A stretch of 64,000 nucleotides of DNA from contig NZ_KE384038.1 of the NCBI RefSeq assembly GCF_000423565.1, positions 124,001 to 188,000 of the forward strand, read 5' to 3'. A program made the position numbers and the translations under genes. This DNA comes from Runella zeae DSM 19591 (lineage in GTDB: Bacteria > Bacteroidota > Bacteroidia > Cytophagales > Spirosomataceae). Numbering within the stretch: position 1 is the stretch's first letter; every line of letters begins with the position of its first letter. Shown here piece by piece: positions 62,076 through 64,000 of the stretch. The notes below the pieces were generated by a model that searched no databases, was not told where the DNA came from, and was given only the letters and a program-made list of their open reading frames with translations.

Positions 62076-63578
62076 TTATTGCTTTGTTTTCCCTTCGGGG
62101 GTCAGGGAGATATTGTTTTCAAAATCGTATAAAGTCAGTTGACGCAATTTGTAGTAGGCGCCCCAATAATCGCGAAGGGCATAGATATAGTCTCGTTTGG
62201 CTTGGTCTTTTTCGGTAAAAGAGATACTTAAGTCGGTAATGCTCAAATTGCCCAATACGTAGCGTTCTTGGGCAATTTTATATTTTTCTGAGGCAATGCT
62301 ATCGGCTTTCAGTGTAAGGTCAAGTTGGTCGCGAAGCATCTCAAAAAGAGTTACTTGGGTATAGATTTCTTGCCTAAAGGTTTGTTTATCTTGTTCTACC
62401 GTATATTGGGTGAGCTGTTGTTGGGCTTGGGCGGTTTTGGTTCTGGATTTGGAGCGTCCCCAATCCAAAATCGGAATGTCTAGTTCGAGCTGTACGGTTT
62501 GTTGGTCTTGTGGCCGACGATAAAGCTCTGGTACAGTTTGCCCACGATTTGAGAATCCAAGCGTAGCCGTGAGCGTAGCATTGAGGCCATTGTCACCTTT
62601 GGCCTTGGCTACGGCTCGGTCGGCTTCGAGAGTACGCCTGCCAAAAGCGACAGCATCCGACCTATTAGCAAAAGCTTCTTGGATGGCTTTTTCGGACGAT
62701 AGTACCAAAGTAGCAGGGGGCGCAGGAGCTTGGAGCTCTATTTTGCCTTCCGATTGTAATCCGATGTAAGCTTTGAGGTTAAGGGAGGCAATTTCTAAAT
62801 CTCGTTTCGAAACCCCTACCGCCTTTTGACCCTTGAGTAGTTCGAGCTGAAGTTGAAGGATTTCGTTGCGACTGTTTTTTCCCAATTCATATTTTTCATT
62901 GGCTATTTTAAGAATATTTTGAGTGTTTGTAAGATTGATTTCCGCAATTTGTAGATTCACTTGTGCCAGCAACAAGTCAAAGAAAATAGCACTTGCTCTC
63001 AATGAAATCAGTTCTAAAGTCTCAATGTAGGCTTGTTGACTTTCTTTGAATTTGAGAGGTTCAATTTTCTTATCCCATTTAAAACTATTAAATCTCAGCA
63101 ACGGCTGTAAATAACCCACGGCAAAAGGAGTACCATTATAAAGGGTATTTTTTCGGTCAAAATCATCAAATCTTTGTAGTTGCGAAGTGGCATAGATACT
63201 TCCTCCAGTAGCTGCAATGCTCTGACTGAGAGAGAGATTCAAGGCAGAGTTGTTGTTGCGAACAGGCTGGAACTGTATAGTGCCGTCAGGCTGTAACACT
63301 TCTCTAAACGACCGAGTAAAAGCAGGTAAGTTGCCGTTGAGGGTGAGTTGAGGTTTATAGTTGGATTGAAAAGTACGGTATTCCCAATATTTCGTTTCTT
63401 TGGTCGTAGCGGCTTGTCTAGCCGAAATCGACTGATTTTTGGCCATTTCTACTACCTCCGCAAGGGTAAGTTTGATGACGTTTTGGGCGGAGGTTTGGTA
63501 AATGACCCCCAAAAAGGAAAGCAATAACCAAGTTTTGGAGTAGCTTTTTGGTAACATATCTATAAATCTGTATTTCAT
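62076..63578 (-). CDS. TolC-like outer-membrane efflux protein
   Basis: A 500-residue outer-membrane channel protein of the TolC/OEP family. A signal peptide ends TSAQ; it is best with a start at 63557, while the frame opens at 63578. Two long helical repeats are seen, with ALNLSLSQSI, QAYIETLELISLRASAIFFD, and LELDIPILDWGRSKSRTKTA typical of the second half. It would connect the ABC export machinery to the outside. No periplasmic adaptor (HlyD/MFP) gene lies between it and the ATPase; it may be upstream of the window. No promoter could be placed; the gene begins next to a tandem repeat. Confidence 0.9.
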   Translation of the reverse strand: MKYRFIDMLPKSYSKTWLLLSFLGVIYQTSAQNVIKLTLAEVVEMAKNQSISARQAATTKETKYWEYRTFQSNYKPQLTLNGNLPAFTRSFREVLQPDGTIQFQPVRNNNSALNLSLSQSIAATGGSIYATSQLQRFDDFDRKNTLYNGTPFAVGYLQPLLRFNSFKWDKKIEPLKFKESQQAYIETLELISLRASAIFFDLLLAQVNLQIAEINLTNTQNILKIANEKYELGKNSRNEILQLQLELLKGQKAVGVSKRDLEIASLNLKAYIGLQSEGKIELQAPAPPATLVLSSEKAIQEAFANRSDAVAFGRRTLEADRAVAKAKGDNGLNATLTATLGFSNRGQTVPELYRRPQDQQTVQLELDIPILDWGRSKSRTKTAQAQQQLTQYTVEQDKQTFRQEIYTQVTLFEMLRDQLDLTLKADSIASEKYKIAQERYVLGNLSITDLSISFTEKDQAKRDYIYALRDYWGAYYKLRQLTLYDFENNISLTPEGKTKQ

Positions 63579-63600
63579 GGCTGTGTATATATGGATAATG

Positions 63601-63629
63601 GTAGGGGCAGGGCTTGCCTCTGCCCCTAT
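63601..63629. repeat. GTAGGGGCAG palindrome, left copy
   Basis: GTAGGGGCAG (63601-63610) pairs with CTGCCCCTAT (63620-63629), ten pairs with one G-U, around GGCTTGCCT. A related palindrome closes the repeat region at 63932-63961. Confidence 0.65.
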
Positions 63630-63857
63630 GGTTTGTTTCTGTCCCTATGGTTTGTTTCTGCCCCTATAGTTTGTTTCTGCCCCTATGGTTTATTTCTGCC
63701 CTATGGTTTGGCTTTGCTCCTATAGTTTGCTTTTGTCCCTATGGTTTGGCTTTGCTCTATGGTTTGCCTCTGCCCAATGTTTTGAATTTGCCCCAATGGT
63801 TTGGCTTTGCTCTATGTTTTGAATTTGCCCCTATGGTTTGGCTCTACTCCTATGGTT
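63615..63857. repeat. 13-unit degenerate 18-19 bp tandem repeat
   Basis: Thirteen tandem units of 18 or 19 bp with consensus TGnnTyTGCCCCTATGGTT run without gaps from 63615 to 63857 (nine of 19 bp, four of 18 bp). Units differ mainly at positions 3-4 and by loss of one C. The array lies 36 bp upstream of the TolC-like start. It has no open frame of note. The remainder of the 63579-64000 gap holds GACGCAAG-type repeats. Confidence 0.93.
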
Positions 63858-63931
63858 TGCCTTTGGGCAGACGCAAGAACAGATGTAAGGGTTGCGTAGT
63901 GGCAAATGCAAGACGTAAGACAGACGCAAGA

Positions 63932-63961
63932 GTAGGGGGCAGACGCAAGGCCTGCCCCTAC
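63932..63961. repeat. GTAGGGGGCAG palindrome, right copy
   Basis: GTAGGGGGCAG (63932-63942) pairs with CTGCCCCTAC (63952-63961) with one bulged G. Between 63868 and 63950 the word GACGCAAG occurs three times, with decayed forms GATGTAAG and GACGTAAG. It forms the right-hand boundary of the repeat cluster. Confidence 0.65.
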
Positions 63962-64000
63962 GGTTTGATTTCCAGTTCCGTCGCATTTTTAAATTTAGTC

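Noticed and set aside
63615-63857. CRISPR array
   Set aside because: Units are contiguous and degenerate with no unique spacers, and no cas gene is present.

Overview
The window looks like a chromosomal segment of a Bacteroidota bacterium, probably Cytophagales. The evidence is two SusC/SusD pairs, a hybrid two-component regulator, an ELWxxDGT-repeat protein, PmoA/PVC-dehydrogenase-type proteins, start codons with little Shine-Dalgarno sequence, and many -7 boxes of the Bacteroidota form TAnnTTTG. The genus is not determined. No rRNA, tRNA, CRISPR array or prophage was seen.

Layout. 1-7.4 kb: FtsE-like ATPase, a DEAD-box RNA helicase behind a structured leader of about 330 nt, a YgiQ-type radical SAM protein and a DUF3857/transglutaminase protein; the last two converge on a 26-bp perfect palindrome. 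7.4-10.1 kb: a large secreted protein and a small AT-rich lipoprotein. 10.3-23.3 kb: a fructan/fructose utilization locus made of a hybrid sensor with a periplasmic sugar-binding domain, sugar porter, fructokinase, SusC, SusD, GH32 fructanase and a second PfkB kinase. Fructan would be bound and imported by SusCD, cut by the GH32 enzyme, and the fructose carried inside and phosphorylated, with the sensor reporting free sugar. 23.3-30.4 kb: a cytochrome/copper-monooxygenase-like protein and a second SusC-SusD-lipoprotein operon of unknown substrate. 31-38 kb: patatin, NspC, Rrf2 regulator, UvrA and a Tat-exported beta-propeller. 38-51 kb: mostly secreted or surface proteins, including an ELWxxDGT protein, an esterase, an outer-membrane barrel, a protein with the DxDDTA motif of class II terpene cyclases, and a 1275-residue PmoA/dehydrogenase/cytochrome c fusion.

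50.8-51.65 kb is a mobile island: an IS200-type Y1 (HUH) transposase behind a 69-bp direct repeat carrying small palindromes with a constant CTT-CTCCG-AAG core. The same palindrome occurs twice at 22.1 kb, 29 kb away, and its outer stem bases change in pairs. This resembles a REP/RAYT system and is the most interesting feature. Next come a second DEAD-box helicase and, facing it, a two-gene ATPase + HNH nuclease operon resembling the Septu (PtuAB) anti-phage system, with its own well-formed promoter. 55.4-63.6 kb: an NtrB/NtrC-type two-component pair interrupted by a 2H phosphoesterase gene on the opposite strand, followed by a MacB-type ABC export operon with a TolC-like protein. The window ends in a 13-unit degenerate 18-19 bp tandem repeat bracketed by GTAGGGGCAG palindromes.

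All family assignments come from motifs and recall, not from database searches.
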